Assembly (NCBI RefSeq): GCF_025148785.1
Contig: NZ_CP102271.1
Span: 1,977,972 to 2,041,971, forward strand
Source of the DNA: Catenibacterium mitsuokai
GTDB taxonomy: Bacteria > Bacillota_I > Bacilli_A > Erysipelotrichales > Coprobacillaceae
Direction: 5' to 3'
Length of the DNA stretch: 64,000 nucleotides
The first letter of the stretch is position 1, and each line of letters starts with the position of its first letter. The notes beneath the pieces were generated by a model that did not search any database, had not been told where the DNA came from, and saw only the letters and a program-made list of their open reading frames with translations. A program made the translations under genes and the position numbers. Shown here piece by piece: positions 16,786 through 25,952 of the stretch.

Positions 16786-17802
16786 ATGATGGAAAGAAGA
16801 GCATATTTAAATCAATTAGTATCGTGGAAAGATAAAGATATAATAAAATTGGTAAGTGGAGTTAGACATTGTGGAAAAACTACGATATTAAAAATGTATC
16901 AAGAGTATTTATTAAATAGCGGTGTTGATCAATCACAAATCATTTCTATTAACTTTGATGACCTAGAGTATGAAGAGTTGCTAGATTATCATAAACTCTA
17001 CCAATATATCAAAGATAGATTAGTAGAAAACAAGATGATTTATGTTTTCTTAGATGAAATACAGAATGTTCCTTCTTATGGAAAAGTTGTAGATAGCCTT
17101 TATGTAAAAGAGAATATTGATATCTATATTGTAAGATCCACCAAGCATCCAATCACACATTTAAACAGTCAATATATAGAAATACATGTTCTTCCTTTAT
17201 CATTTAAAGAAATATATAAACCTGGAACTGATAAAGAAGAAGCTTTTCAGAAATATATGAAAACTGGTGGTTTCCCCTATATTAATCAAATACAACTGGA
17301 TAAAGAACAAATTGATATGTATCTAGAAGGAATAAATAATACTGTGATTGTGAAAGATATGGAAGCATTGTGTGAGTCATACCTTTATTATCCTGTTGAA
17401 GTGATGGATATATCAGGCAAGGAAGTATTAAAGTCCAATAAGAAGTATTATATTGTAGATTCAGGAATTCGTAATTATATTCTTCCAAAGCAATCTTATG
17501 ATTTAGGATTCACGATTGAAAACATTGTTTATCTAGAACTTCTAAGAAGAAGATATATTGTAAATATTGGACGAAGTGAACTTGCAGAGGTTGATTTCAT
17601 TGCGAAAAGAAATGATGTCTATACTTATATACAGGTTACTGCATCACTTGTGAATGAGAATACTTTTAACAGAGAGATTCGTCCTCTAAAACTAATAGAA
17701 GATGATTATGAGAAAATATTCCTTACTTTAGATAGATATACACTTGGAAATTATGATGGTATTAAGGTAATTAATCTCATAGATTGGTTGTTAGAAGAAT
17801 AG
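16786..17802 (+). CDS. AAA_14 / DUF4143 ATPase, shortened
   Basis: This 338-residue predicted P-loop ATPase has Walker A GVRHCGKTTIL (about residues 26-36), Walker B MIYVFLDEIQN, and a C-terminal DUF4143 nuclease-like domain (ENIVYLELLRR, EVDFIAKR). Compared with family members of about 400 residues, the middle winged-helix region is missing: VKDMEALCES runs straight into YLYYPVEVMDISGKEVL. The sensor segment IYIVRSTKHPITHLNSQY is also a few residues short and lacks the usual TGS. The protein may be impaired. The ATG at 16786 has AGAGG 8 nt upstream. It probably arose by internal deletion; the cellular role of the family is unclear. Confidence 0.75.
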   Translation: MMERRAYLNQLVSWKDKDIIKLVSGVRHCGKTTILKMYQEYLLNSGVDQSQIISINFDDLEYEELLDYHKLYQYIKDRLVENKMIYVFLDEIQNVPSYGKVVDSLYVKENIDIYIVRSTKHPITHLNSQYIEIHVLPLSFKEIYKPGTDKEEAFQKYMKTGGFPYINQIQLDKEQIDMYLEGINNTVIVKDMEALCESYLYYPVEVMDISGKEVLKSNKKYYIVDSGIRNYILPKQSYDLGFTIENIVYLELLRRRYIVNIGRSELAEVDFIAKRNDVYTYIQVTASLVNENTFNREIRPLKLIEDDYEKIFLTLDRYTLGNYDGIKVINLIDWLLEE

Positions 17803-17835
17803 GCTGCAGCGATTAGATTTGCTACAGCCTTTTGT
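17802..17835 (+). terminator. Terminator of the DUF4143 gene
   Basis: The arms GGCTGCAGC and GCTACAGCC enclose a 10-nt loop and are followed by TTTTG. It begins at the stop codon. Confidence 0.75.
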
Positions 17836-17875
17836 TTTATATACAACGAATAAAAAAATATTTTATTATGGTCCA

Positions 17876-17916
17876 TAAAAAAGTACAGTGCAAAGGCACC
17901 CCCTATAAACTGTACT
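17876..17916 (-). terminator. Terminator of the STAS-GHKL gene
   Basis: On the minus strand the arms AGTACAGT and ACTGTACT enclose a 19-nt loop and are followed by six T. It lies 7 bp after the stop codon. Confidence 0.75.
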
Positions 17917-17922
17917 GCTTTA

Positions 17923-18936
17923 TCATAAATTAATTTTGAGCTCGTCCATTAATCCTCTTGATGGCACAGACGCTTTTTTAAATGCATTCTTGATTTTCTT
18001 TGATTCACTCTCACCTTTATTCGCTATATGCCCAATAATATCTTTCGCATTCTTAATATTATCAGTAGGAATAACCATACGTATAGCTGTACCTTCAAAT
18101 AAAGTTTCTCCAATAGCAGTCTTGTTATCTTTTACCAGAATATAATTACCATAGCTCATAAGTAAAAAGCTACCATGTAAATATTTACATATTTCACTGG
18201 CCATATATAATCCATATCCTGAATTTGCCCATCTGTCATCACCACCATCTTTTTTTGATGGTCTGAATGATTCTGAAATTCCTGCTTTTAAAGCCCATTG
18301 TAATGCTGTTTTATTATCAGTGATATATTTTTTATGTGCTAGGTTCTGCGTTAAGCTTTCAAATATCCCTATTCCTTCATCTATAATTCCAATTTCTGCT
18401 TTATCATATGAAGGCCAATATTGACCACAGATCCATGATCTATCAGCTTCAGCATGTTCATATGTGTTACGAAGTATTTCTCTAATCAAATAAGTGAGCA
18501 GCTTATGTAATTCTGTATTCTCTCTACTTATAACTTTTGCAAGACGTCCAGATTCTTTTTCTATCAAATCACCTACAACAGTATAGTTATCATCCCTTAA
18601 TTCATTAAATACAATTGGCGTTATAGGTATGTAATTGATACTTCCTTTTGCTTCTCCAGGTAATTTACCAATATCTGATTTGGGTGATAAATACTTAAAT
18701 AACCCCATTGTACATGCGTAAGATTTATTTTCTGTTCCTGTAAAATCAAATGTGACATCAGGATATTTTTCAATATATTTATGTATCATAGATCCTATAG
18801 CTAGCATTCCTAAAGGTTCTATGCGTCCCATATGAGAAAAATTGAACACTACATCATCATTTGAATTTAATGCCTCTAACTTTTTAGGAAAGTCAAAGAC
18901 ATCTTCAATTTTCATACATTCAATATAATATTTCAC
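17923..18936 (-). CDS. STAS-like plus GHKL ATPase protein
   Basis: This 337-residue soluble protein has an N-terminal STAS-like part (VVFNFSHMGRIEPLGMLAIG, about residues 29-48). A histidine-kinase-like ATPase domain of the RsbW/GHKL kind follows. Its N box is IREILRNTYEHAE (151-163, Asn157), G1 is IIDEGIGI (184-191), G2 is NSGYGLYMA (238-246) and G3 is EGTAIRM (281-287). There is no phospho-acceptor His and no sensor domain. Such fusions are seen as predicted anti-sigma-like switches and in some defence loci. It is monocistronic, with its own terminator. The partner is unknown. Confidence 0.7.
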   Translation of the reverse strand: MKYYIECMKIEDVFDFPKKLEALNSNDDVVFNFSHMGRIEPLGMLAIGSMIHKYIEKYPDVTFDFTGTENKSYACTMGLFKYLSPKSDIGKLPGEAKGSINYIPITPIVFNELRDDNYTVVGDLIEKESGRLAKVISRENTELHKLLTYLIREILRNTYEHAEADRSWICGQYWPSYDKAEIGIIDEGIGIFESLTQNLAHKKYITDNKTALQWALKAGISESFRPSKKDGGDDRWANSGYGLYMASEICKYLHGSFLLMSYGNYILVKDNKTAIGETLFEGTAIRMVIPTDNIKNAKDIIGHIANKGESESKKIKNAFKKASVPSRGLMDELKINL

Positions 18937-19004
18937 TTATTATCCCTCCCGCTGTATATCTATAAATATTATAAGCTCATTTTGTACAAATAACACCCGA
19001 TATA

Positions 19005-19033
19005 TATAAAAAGAGATAGCTTTCGCTATCTCT
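19005..19033 (-). terminator. Terminator of the GH20 gene
   Basis: On the minus strand the arms AGAGATAGC and GCTATCTCT flank a 4-nt loop and are followed by TTTTTATA. Confidence 0.85.
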
Positions 19034-19048
19034 CAGACCAATTAAGTA

Positions 19049-22000
19049 TTATGATCTTTTCTTTCTCTTGAGTAACATAGCACCTGCTACTGTCATCATA
19101 GAAATCCAGCTTGCAATTGATGTTGCATCACCTGTCTTAGCTGGTTTCTTATCCTGAGTAGGATCTTTAGGTGTGTCTTTTCCTGTTTCAGGATCTTTTG
19201 GAGTTTCCTTATCTACTTCATTAAGTCCAATTACTTTTACAGTAAAGTCATGACTTGCAGTCTTTCCTTCTGCATCAGTTACAGTGATAGTAACAATCAC
19301 ATCTGTATCCTTCTTAGGAGTAGTTACTTTACCATCTAATGAGATAATACCTTCAGGACTTACCTTAGTAATAGTAATACCATAGCCTTCTGGTACTTCA
19401 GGAAGTACAAATTGTGTCTGTCCTTTAGAAACAACTGACTGTACCTTATTTCCTGCAAGTAAATCGTCTAGGATATCCTGTGATGATGGTTTAGCTGGAG
19501 TAACTTCAACTTTCTTGAAGTTTGCTTTTAGAGTAGTGTTTGTAGTTGCTTCAAATGTATATGGGTTAGAAGTACTTACTTCTCTTCCATTTTCATCAGT
19601 CCAGTTCACAAATTCATAACCTTTATTTGCCTTAGCTGTTACAGTCACATTTGAACCTTCTTCATAAATACCATCTTCTTTATTCATTTTGACAGTACCC
19701 ATGTTCTGATCACTATCTACTGCAACTGTATACTTCTTATTTTCAACAGTTACTTTTACAACTACTTTTAAGCCATCTGGATTTACAACACCTTCTGGTA
19801 ATGTAAGAGTACCTTCTAATACATATGTACCACATTCATTAGCCTTATAAGATGCTTTATTCCATGTTACGTCTGCTTCTTCTGTTTCATTGTTTTCTAA
19901 TGTAATAGATACTTTGTTTGGTAGATTTAATTCATCTAGTGTTGTACCTTTTACTACAGTGAGATCATCTAGCTTCTGGATATTTGTAATCTTAACATCT
20001 GCTTCAGAAGACTTTTCAAACTTCGCAATTAAAGCTGTATTACCCTTAACGTTGAATGTATATTCTGCTTTATCAGATACTTTTTCACCATTAGGACGAT
20101 ACCATCCTTTAAATACATAACCTCTATTAGGTGTTGCAGTAATAGTTACAGATTTACCTGCTTTAACTTCCTTACCACCACTTACTTTACCACCTTTTTC
20201 TGCTTCTACATAAACAGTATAAGTGTTATTAGTTACATCTTTATTCGCAATGTTGAATTCAGAGATAGCTACCCATCCATCATTTGATTCAGATGCTACA
20301 AACTTGAATCCATATACATTCTGTGTATCAAAAGTAAATGTTTTTTCTGACTTGTTAGCATCAAATGTCTGATCTTTCGCAACTTCTACCCATTCACCAT
20401 TCTTTTCAGTCTGGATATAAAGTGAAGCTTTAGTCACCTGACCACTGTTAGAATCCTGACGTGGTGTGAATGATACCTGGTTGATTTCATAAGCTTTATC
20501 AAATGAAATTTCTGTCCAAATGCTTCCATCAGCACCCTTACCTGTACCTGAAGCACCTGATGTAGTAGGAACCTTATCTTTTGTAGCCTGTGACCAGTCT
20601 GAATGCCAGATTGTAGAAGCTTTATTATCAAATGCCATACCGATAATACCTTCATTCTGACCACCGTGAGCTGTTGGTGTTTCTGATTCTGCTTTACCAG
20701 TCCAAGATGCTTTATTATAAAGATCTACTTCTGGTGCTTTTTCAGTGACTACTACGTTGTCAATTACTGCAGAAACTGTTTCTGTCTTAGAACCAATTCT
20801 TTCTAATGGTAAGGCGAATGTTGAATGAGTGATATTGTCTTTCTTCACCATATCATTGTGAATAAACTTACCTTTTGCATCACATACATATTCACCATTA
20901 ACATAAAGACTTGTCTTCTGCTGAGCTGTAGTGATTGCGATATTGACTTTCTTACCTACTGGTAATTCATAGTCAAAATAATAGTTATAAAGTTCTCTTG
21001 TGAATCCTAACTTACCATCTTCCATGATTCTGATATCATGTGTTCCATAGTCAGCATCTGATTCAAATAGGATATCTCCTGGTTTTGCTGGTTTGTTTAG
21101 TTTAATATCAAATGATAGCTTATTACCATTACCTAGTTCTTTAATTGGAGAAGTAACATAACTTACACCATCTTTTAATACTAATGCATTATTCTTGATT
21201 TCAGTATTCTTTCCTTCTTTAAGATCACGTTTGTTTTCAGAACTATCCTTTAAACCGTTATTGAAATCATAGCTTTCATAGTTTTCACCCTTTTTATTTT
21301 CTTTGTAATAAGGGTTTGTATTAGGTCCTGTTCCCTTATCCTGAGCGAGTTTTGCGAGAGCATCAGCACTGCCTTTTTCCTTACCAGTCGCAGCCCATGT
21401 CTTTTCTGCATAGAATGGTAATGCATCAAAGAAACGCCAATATAGATCAGATTCACTTAAACCTGATGCGCTCTTATCGATGTTATCACTCCATAATGCG
21501 AATGCAGCACCTAACATCTGATCATCACCAGCAGGAACATACTTATAAGCGCCACCTTTGACTCTTACTTTATTTGCTTCAAACTGGTTGAAGATTCTAT
21601 TTACGTTTAATAAGTCACCATAAGCATTGGCACGTCCTTTGTTTCCATTTGGAACCATGTAACCAAAGTCATCAATTGTATTAATAAGCTTATAGCCCAT
21701 ATCATACATTTCAATACCATCTGCCCAGTCAGCTGACCAAAGGTTCATTTCTACATTATCAATAGCTTCTCTCTTAATCTGAGTCACTGGATTATCTTTG
21801 ATCCAAGTTAAACCACCCCACATACGTACTGTATTTGTTTCTTTTAGGTGAGGAACTAAATCATTAACGAATCCACGATATGCTGTATAGTTTGATAAGA
21901 ATTCATCTGCACCAATATGTACAGTTGTTTCTCCATCAAATACTGGATTAGCACCTTTTGTATAATCATCAAAGATTTCTTTGATTTTATCTTTTGTTTC

Positions 22001-24124
22001 TTTCTTAGAGACATCAAGATGGTCAATAAGTGGTCTATTTCTATTTAATGGTGATACCTTGTTCTGAACCATTAATTCTGGCCATACTTTAGTAAATGAA
22101 GTTGCATGAGCAGGAACATCAATTTCAGGTACTACCTTCATACCAAGGGCTCTTTCACCCTGAATGAATTCTCTGAAGTCATTCTTAGAAATAGAATAGT
22201 CTTTTGCAGTAGGTGTTTCACCTTTATCGTTAGATAATCCTGATTCTAGACGGAAGGCTTCATAGGCTTTAAATGCTTCATTTTCCTTATCACCTTTACC
22301 ATACTGTTCTAAGAAGATGTAGTTATCAGATAAATGAGTCTGTAAGTCATTCATCTTATAGTAACGCATTGTTCTTGCAACATCCTTCATCATATCTAAT
22401 GAAACTGGTTTACGTGCTACATCAAATAAGAATCCACGTGTCTTGAAACGAGGATAGTCACGCATTTTACCAATCTTATAGCCTTCATTGTCTTCTTTAT
22501 ACATCTGAAGGATTGTCTGCATACCATACATGTTACCTGTTGTATGAACAGAAGCAACATTGATACGGTCTTTCTGGATATCCATTGTATATCCTTCATC
22601 ACCTAGAAGAGCATCTGGTGCTTTTAATTCAAAGTTGAATGCATTAGCCTGAGAAGCACCTTTTTTCACTGTAAGGTTAATACCTGTGAAATCTTTATAA
22701 TCACGTACAAATTCATCTACAACAGCTTTTAACTTATCATCTGTATAAGTCACTGTCTTTAATGCGTTAACAGAAATCTTTTCTGTCGAGTTTGAATGCC
22801 ATTCCTGGATTTCTGGAATAACAGTAGGTTTAGTATTCTTATTTGCAGACTGTTCGTTTATACCTTTTACAACATAGTCAACATCTGCAGTCTTCTTTTC
22901 TTTTCCAGTTTCAGTTTCTGTAACTACATAAGAGACCTTTACATTCTTGTCTACTAATGGATGGACAATTTTACCATCAGCACCAATGATCTGTTCAAGG
23001 TCTGCACCATTGATTCTTACAGTAAATCCTGCTGGTACAGCTGGCATATCTAATGTATTCACATCTGCTTCAATTGTCTTACTCTGAGATTCAATAGAAG
23101 AGACAACAGAGTTTAGAGTTGCTTTCTGTGCTGTTTGTTCGTTAGAATAAACTTCCATTTCCGCAATACTTACGTTATTCCATGATGATGCTTCAGCAAC
23201 AAAGTTACAAAGCTTTAATTCTTTTGCTTCAATAGGTTCATTGAACTTAACAACAACTTCATTATTATAACCGTCACCCTTCTTTGTATTAGTAAAGCTC
23301 TTTGCAAGTTTTTCTACACCATCTTTATCTTTGTATTTAATATCAAAACTCTTTACGTTAGATGGCATTGGAGCAACATCTCTTTCAAAGAAATGAATCT
23401 TAAGTTCCTTAATGAGAGTCAATCCTGCAAACTTAGTATTTAACCAGATATTAGTAGTTGGAGTTTCATAATCACTTGCCCAGCGGTTTGCTTTTTCTGT
23501 GCTTCCATCTTTTACTTTATCTGGACTAAGTGTATTAGCTTCACTACTTGATGCAGTGACTGTAGCGTTTGCCATATGGTTCTTATTAGGCGTAGCATCT
23601 GCTTTTTCAATGATTTTACTATAGACTTCAATTTCATTGATTCCGACATTCTTCCAGTTGATTGTACCTCCATCTGCAGAAAGTACAGTTACCTTTACTT
23701 TAGTGGCTTGATGATCTTTATCTAACTGAATGATTTCATTCTGTTTTGCCTTAGTAGTCTTTCTATATACTTCTTTATATTGTCCGTTTTCTTCTAATTC
23801 TACTTTATAACCTAGAATATTCTGTGCATCATCCGTTCTTTCGAAATTGATATTAATCTGACGTACTGTCTTTTCTCCACCTAGATTAATTTCAATCCAT
23901 TCATTGTCTGCTTTATTCTGTGCAGTTCCCCAGCGAGTCTTCATATCGCCATCTACTGCTTTGTCTGGTGATGTGCTGTTTACTTCATAACTACTTGCAT
24001 TAACAGTACATCCTTTAGCAAGATTTAAGTTTCCTACAGCATAGACTGGTTTTACATCAACAAATGCAGCATTCGCAATCATAACAGTAGCAACTAATCC
24101 AATAACACCTTGTTTTTTGTTCAT
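19049..24124 (-). CDS. Cell-wall GH20 beta-N-acetylhexosaminidase or lacto-N-biosidase
   Basis: This 1,691-residue surface enzyme has a signal peptide (to about residue 29), two discoidin modules (about 32-170 and 180-327) and a linker. A GH20 catalytic domain spans about 430-940, with the catalytic pair Asp740-Glu741 in HIGADEF. A LamG-like module and a third discoidin module follow, then two InlB-B-type repeats around a Big_4-like bacterial Ig domain. It ends in PAKTGD, a hydrophobic stretch and KRKKRS. It should remove N-acetylhexosamine or lacto-N-biose from host glycans outside the cell. The HIGADEF variant and the MLGAAFALWSDNID segment recall lacto-N-biosidases, which I cannot settle by eye. 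Expression appears controlled by antitermination in its leader. Confidence 0.9.
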   Translation of the reverse strand: MNKKQGVIGLVATVMIANAAFVDVKPVYAVGNLNLAKGCTVNASSYEVNSTSPDKAVDGDMKTRWGTAQNKADNEWIEINLGGEKTVRQININFERTDDAQNILGYKVELEENGQYKEVYRKTTKAKQNEIIQLDKDHQATKVKVTVLSADGGTINWKNVGINEIEVYSKIIEKADATPNKNHMANATVTASSSEANTLSPDKVKDGSTEKANRWASDYETPTTNIWLNTKFAGLTLIKELKIHFFERDVAPMPSNVKSFDIKYKDKDGVEKLAKSFTNTKKGDGYNNEVVVKFNEPIEAKELKLCNFVAEASSWNNVSIAEMEVYSNEQTAQKATLNSVVSSIESQSKTIEADVNTLDMPAVPAGFTVRINGADLEQIIGADGKIVHPLVDKNVKVSYVVTETETGKEKKTADVDYVVKGINEQSANKNTKPTVIPEIQEWHSNSTEKISVNALKTVTYTDDKLKAVVDEFVRDYKDFTGINLTVKKGASQANAFNFELKAPDALLGDEGYTMDIQKDRINVASVHTTGNMYGMQTILQMYKEDNEGYKIGKMRDYPRFKTRGFLFDVARKPVSLDMMKDVARTMRYYKMNDLQTHLSDNYIFLEQYGKGDKENEAFKAYEAFRLESGLSNDKGETPTAKDYSISKNDFREFIQGERALGMKVVPEIDVPAHATSFTKVWPELMVQNKVSPLNRNRPLIDHLDVSKKETKDKIKEIFDDYTKGANPVFDGETTVHIGADEFLSNYTAYRGFVNDLVPHLKETNTVRMWGGLTWIKDNPVTQIKREAIDNVEMNLWSADWADGIEMYDMGYKLINTIDDFGYMVPNGNKGRANAYGDLLNVNRIFNQFEANKVRVKGGAYKYVPAGDDQMLGAAFALWSDNIDKSASGLSESDLYWRFFDALPFYAEKTWAATGKEKGSADALAKLAQDKGTGPNTNPYYKENKKGENYESYDFNNGLKDSSENKRDLKEGKNTEIKNNALVLKDGVSYVTSPIKELGNGNKLSFDIKLNKPAKPGDILFESDADYGTHDIRIMEDGKLGFTRELYNYYFDYELPVGKKVNIAITTAQQKTSLYVNGEYVCDAKGKFIHNDMVKKDNITHSTFALPLERIGSKTETVSAVIDNVVVTEKAPEVDLYNKASWTGKAESETPTAHGGQNEGIIGMAFDNKASTIWHSDWSQATKDKVPTTSGASGTGKGADGSIWTEISFDKAYEINQVSFTPRQDSNSGQVTKASLYIQTEKNGEWVEVAKDQTFDANKSEKTFTFDTQNVYGFKFVASESNDGWVAISEFNIANKDVTNNTYTVYVEAEKGGKVSGGKEVKAGKSVTITATPNRGYVFKGWYRPNGEKVSDKAEYTFNVKGNTALIAKFEKSSEADVKITNIQKLDDLTVVKGTTLDELNLPNKVSITLENNETEEADVTWNKASYKANECGTYVLEGTLTLPEGVVNPDGLKVVVKVTVENKKYTVAVDSDQNMGTVKMNKEDGIYEEGSNVTVTAKANKGYEFVNWTDENGREVSTSNPYTFEATTNTTLKANFKKVEVTPAKPSSQDILDDLLAGNKVQSVVSKGQTQFVLPEVPEGYGITITKVSPEGIISLDGKVTTPKKDTDVIVTITVTDAEGKTASHDFTVKVIGLNEVDKETPKDPETGKDTPKDPTQDKKPAKTGDATSIASWISMMTVAGAMLLKRKKRS

Positions 24125-24158
24125 TATCCCTTTTCCTTTCTTTTCTATATAGGACCAA

Positions 24159-24207
24159 CAAAAAAGACCAAAGTACCCCTCTAAAAAAGAAGGTTTACTT
24201 TGGTCTT
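24159..24207 (-). terminator. Leader terminator in front of the GH20 gene
   Basis: On the minus strand the 12-nt arms AAGACCAAAGTA and TACTTTGGTCTT surround a 20-nt loop and are followed by TTTTTTG. It lies within the 5' leader, 35 nt before the GH20 start. Its 5' arm overlaps the 3' part of the antiterminator site, as expected for a terminator-antiterminator switch. Confidence 0.85.
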
Positions 24208-24230
24208 GCCTAATTCAATAGTAACAATCC
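24202..24230 (-). promoter_or_regulatory. BglG/LicT-type RNA antiterminator (RAT) site
   Basis: The minus strand reads GGATTGTTACT, then ATTGAATT, then AGGCAAGACC, 29 nt in all. This matches the ribonucleic antiterminator targets of BglG/LicT/SacY proteins (GGATTGTTACT...GGCAAAACC). It overlaps the leader terminator by 6 nt. Binding of a PRD-type antiterminator protein would prevent termination and switch on GH20. The cognate protein is not in the window. Confidence 0.85.
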
Positions 24231-24252
24231 TATACGTTTTTCATCATGTGAA

Positions 24253-24281
24253 ATGATAGCACTTTCAATATACTTATTCAA
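24253..24281 (-). promoter_or_regulatory. Promoter of the GH20 leader
   Basis: On the minus strand -35 TTGAAT (24276-24281) and -10 TATCAT (24253-24258) are 17 bp apart. Transcription should start near 24246, about 16 nt before the RAT site. Confidence 0.65.
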
Positions 24282-24381
24282 GTGTTTTTTTAATTAATTG
24301 TCTTGTTTTATACTTATAGATAATTCTTACATAAGTTTATCTATTATTAGGTTGAGAAAGAAATCATTGTAAAATGTTTAA

Positions 24382-24810
24382 CTATAGTTTTATATTATTA
24401 CTATCTGTGTCCAATGTTTTTAGTCTTTCTAGCCATTTTGTAATAAAACCATCTTTTAAAAATGCAAGCAATGTCCCCTCTCCAAATCTATCTGCACGAA
24501 TAGCGCCATAAATCAAGGCAATAATACATTGAGCATCTAAATTATCTACTTCTGCTTTAACCATCGGTTCCCAACTCCATTTGATGCCATTGTCTTCTAG
24601 GATTTTTATATAATTATGTAATCCCATCTCTTCATGGTTATCTACAAAAGAATAGACATCATGAATAAACTGGTCTACAACTCTTGAATAGTCAACGAAA
24701 GGGAACTGAAGTGGATGTTCTAATGTTCCATCACTCTTATCACCAACAATCCATGTACCAAATTCTGTTCCTGTGAACTCATCTAAATATTTAGTTAGAT
24801 TTTCATACAT
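24382..24810 (-). CDS. Hypothetical protein, DUF6508-like
   Basis: This is a 142-residue soluble protein. Features include HPLQFPFVDYSRVVDQFIHDVY near residues 32-53 and a C-terminal IALIYGAIRADRFGEGTLLAFLKDGFITKWL, which resemble proteins annotated DUF6508. No catalytic motif is evident and no function is assigned. The ATG at 24810 follows GAGG by 8 nt; an upstream in-frame codon at 24819 lacks that spacing. It lies 12 bp downstream of the membrane-anchored protein gene and is probably cotranscribed with it. Confidence 0.65.
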   Translation of the reverse strand: MYENLTKYLDEFTGTEFGTWIVGDKSDGTLEHPLQFPFVDYSRVVDQFIHDVYSFVDNHEEMGLHNYIKILEDNGIKWSWEPMVKAEVDNLDAQCIIALIYGAIRADRFGEGTLLAFLKDGFITKWLERLKTLDTDSNNIKL

Positions 24811-24822
24811 ATAAATCACCTC

Positions 24823-25626
24823 TTAATAATCTTCATCTGTTTCATCAAAACCATCGTCTACACCTTGTCTATAAGAAGGATTAGTGCGATATCTATCATG
24901 ATCATAATCGCCATCATCTATTGCTGAATTATAGCCATCATTATAACCACTAGATGATTCACTTGATTCATAACTATTGTATTCCTTCTTAGGTTTTGAT
25001 GGAGTGTAAGTGCTTGGTCCAGGTTTATTTAGTTCATATACTAATTCTCCATCAATAGTGAGCCTATCATAATACTGTTGATTTTCTATTTCATAATTAT
25101 GCTTGTCACCAGATAATCTCATCACAAATCTATCATCTTCTTGAAATAACACCATTCTTCCTTCTGATTCAAAAGGTTCACCATCCCAAAATATTTTAGA
25201 TTCATTCTCATAATAATTCTTATTCCCGTTTATTTCTAGTATCTTATAGAATAAGTCTTTTGCACCACGTTTAGAATCAATAGCCAAATCATAATAATCA
25301 TCAACTGTATGACTTGAATAAGTGAAGTCTAGTTGATATATAGGCACACCATATGCTTTATTGTATTCAGTATATGAACAACGCTCTACCTTAATAGTTA
25401 CATCTGGAAGATCACTTGTTTGAATATATTCTTCTATTTCTGGTACATATTCTTTTTGATATGTTTTTGCGACTTCTGTAGTCTTAAATCCATACTTTAG
25501 ATAATTAGGTATTGGACCTTTCATAAAATCTGTAATAAGTATTACAAGCCCTAATAATATTGAAACAATGAAACTGAATAATACGAAATAAAATAATATG
25601 TTATCTTTATTGTGATTTTCTTTCAT
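24823..25626 (-). CDS. Hypothetical membrane-anchored protein
   Basis: This 267-residue protein has one N-terminal membrane segment (about residues 9-29, LFYFVLFSFIVSILLGLVIL) and an exposed C-terminal domain. The last 60 residues are low complexity, rich in Ser, Tyr, Asp and Gly (YNDGYNSAIDDGDYDHD). The family is not recognised. It is first in a two-gene unit with the DUF6508-like gene. Confidence 0.65.
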   Translation of the reverse strand: MKENHNKDNILFYFVLFSFIVSILLGLVILITDFMKGPIPNYLKYGFKTTEVAKTYQKEYVPEIEEYIQTSDLPDVTIKVERCSYTEYNKAYGVPIYQLDFTYSSHTVDDYYDLAIDSKRGAKDLFYKILEINGNKNYYENESKIFWDGEPFESEGRMVLFQEDDRFVMRLSGDKHNYEIENQQYYDRLTIDGELVYELNKPGPSTYTPSKPKKEYNSYESSESSSGYNDGYNSAIDDGDYDHDRYRTNPSYRQGVDDGFDETDEDY

Positions 25627-25761
25627 ATGAGTAATATTCCCTTCTAGATGTATCTTCTTTCTATAGTTCTATTGTAGTCTATTTAAAAAAGAAATGTGTT
25701 TAGATGTGATCCTACAATGCCTTTTATGAGGGGTTTAAAAAATATTTTTATTTAATTTAAA

Positions 25762-25783
25762 AGAACGGGTGTTAAACCGTTCT
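25762..25783 (-). terminator. Hairpin of the AGAACGG type
   Basis: The arms AGAACGG and CCGTTCT surround an 8-nt loop; the minus strand continues TTTAAATT. The same hairpin type ends the AIPR gene (33985-34011) and a gene fragment at 46074-46097. A weaker cousin, AGAATGTTAAACCATTCT, lies at about 25902-25919, next to the HEPN gene stop. Confidence 0.55.
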
Positions 25784-25820
25784 AGGATTTGCATATAAAT
25801 CAATTAGTTGATCAATCTTG

Positions 25821-25881
25821 TCGGAATTATTGGTCAGGCGTATCGGAATACTTGGTCAACCCAATCGTAATATGTGGTCAA
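25821..25881. mobile_element. Three 22-bp-spaced repeats, probable IS21-type end remnant
   Basis: TCGGAATTATTGGTCAG (25821), TCGGAATACTTGGTCAA (25843) and TCGTAATATGTGGTCAA (25865) recur with an exact period of 22 bp. IS21-family elements carry multiple terminal repeats of this size. No istA or istB coding sequence is nearby, so only one end would remain. The rest of 25627-25952 holds no gene that I can see. Confidence 0.45.
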
Positions 25882-25952
25882 CTAAAGTGGAATAATCAAA
25901 AGAATGTTAAACCATTCTATATATCAATCATATTTTTATTGTATTATCTAAC

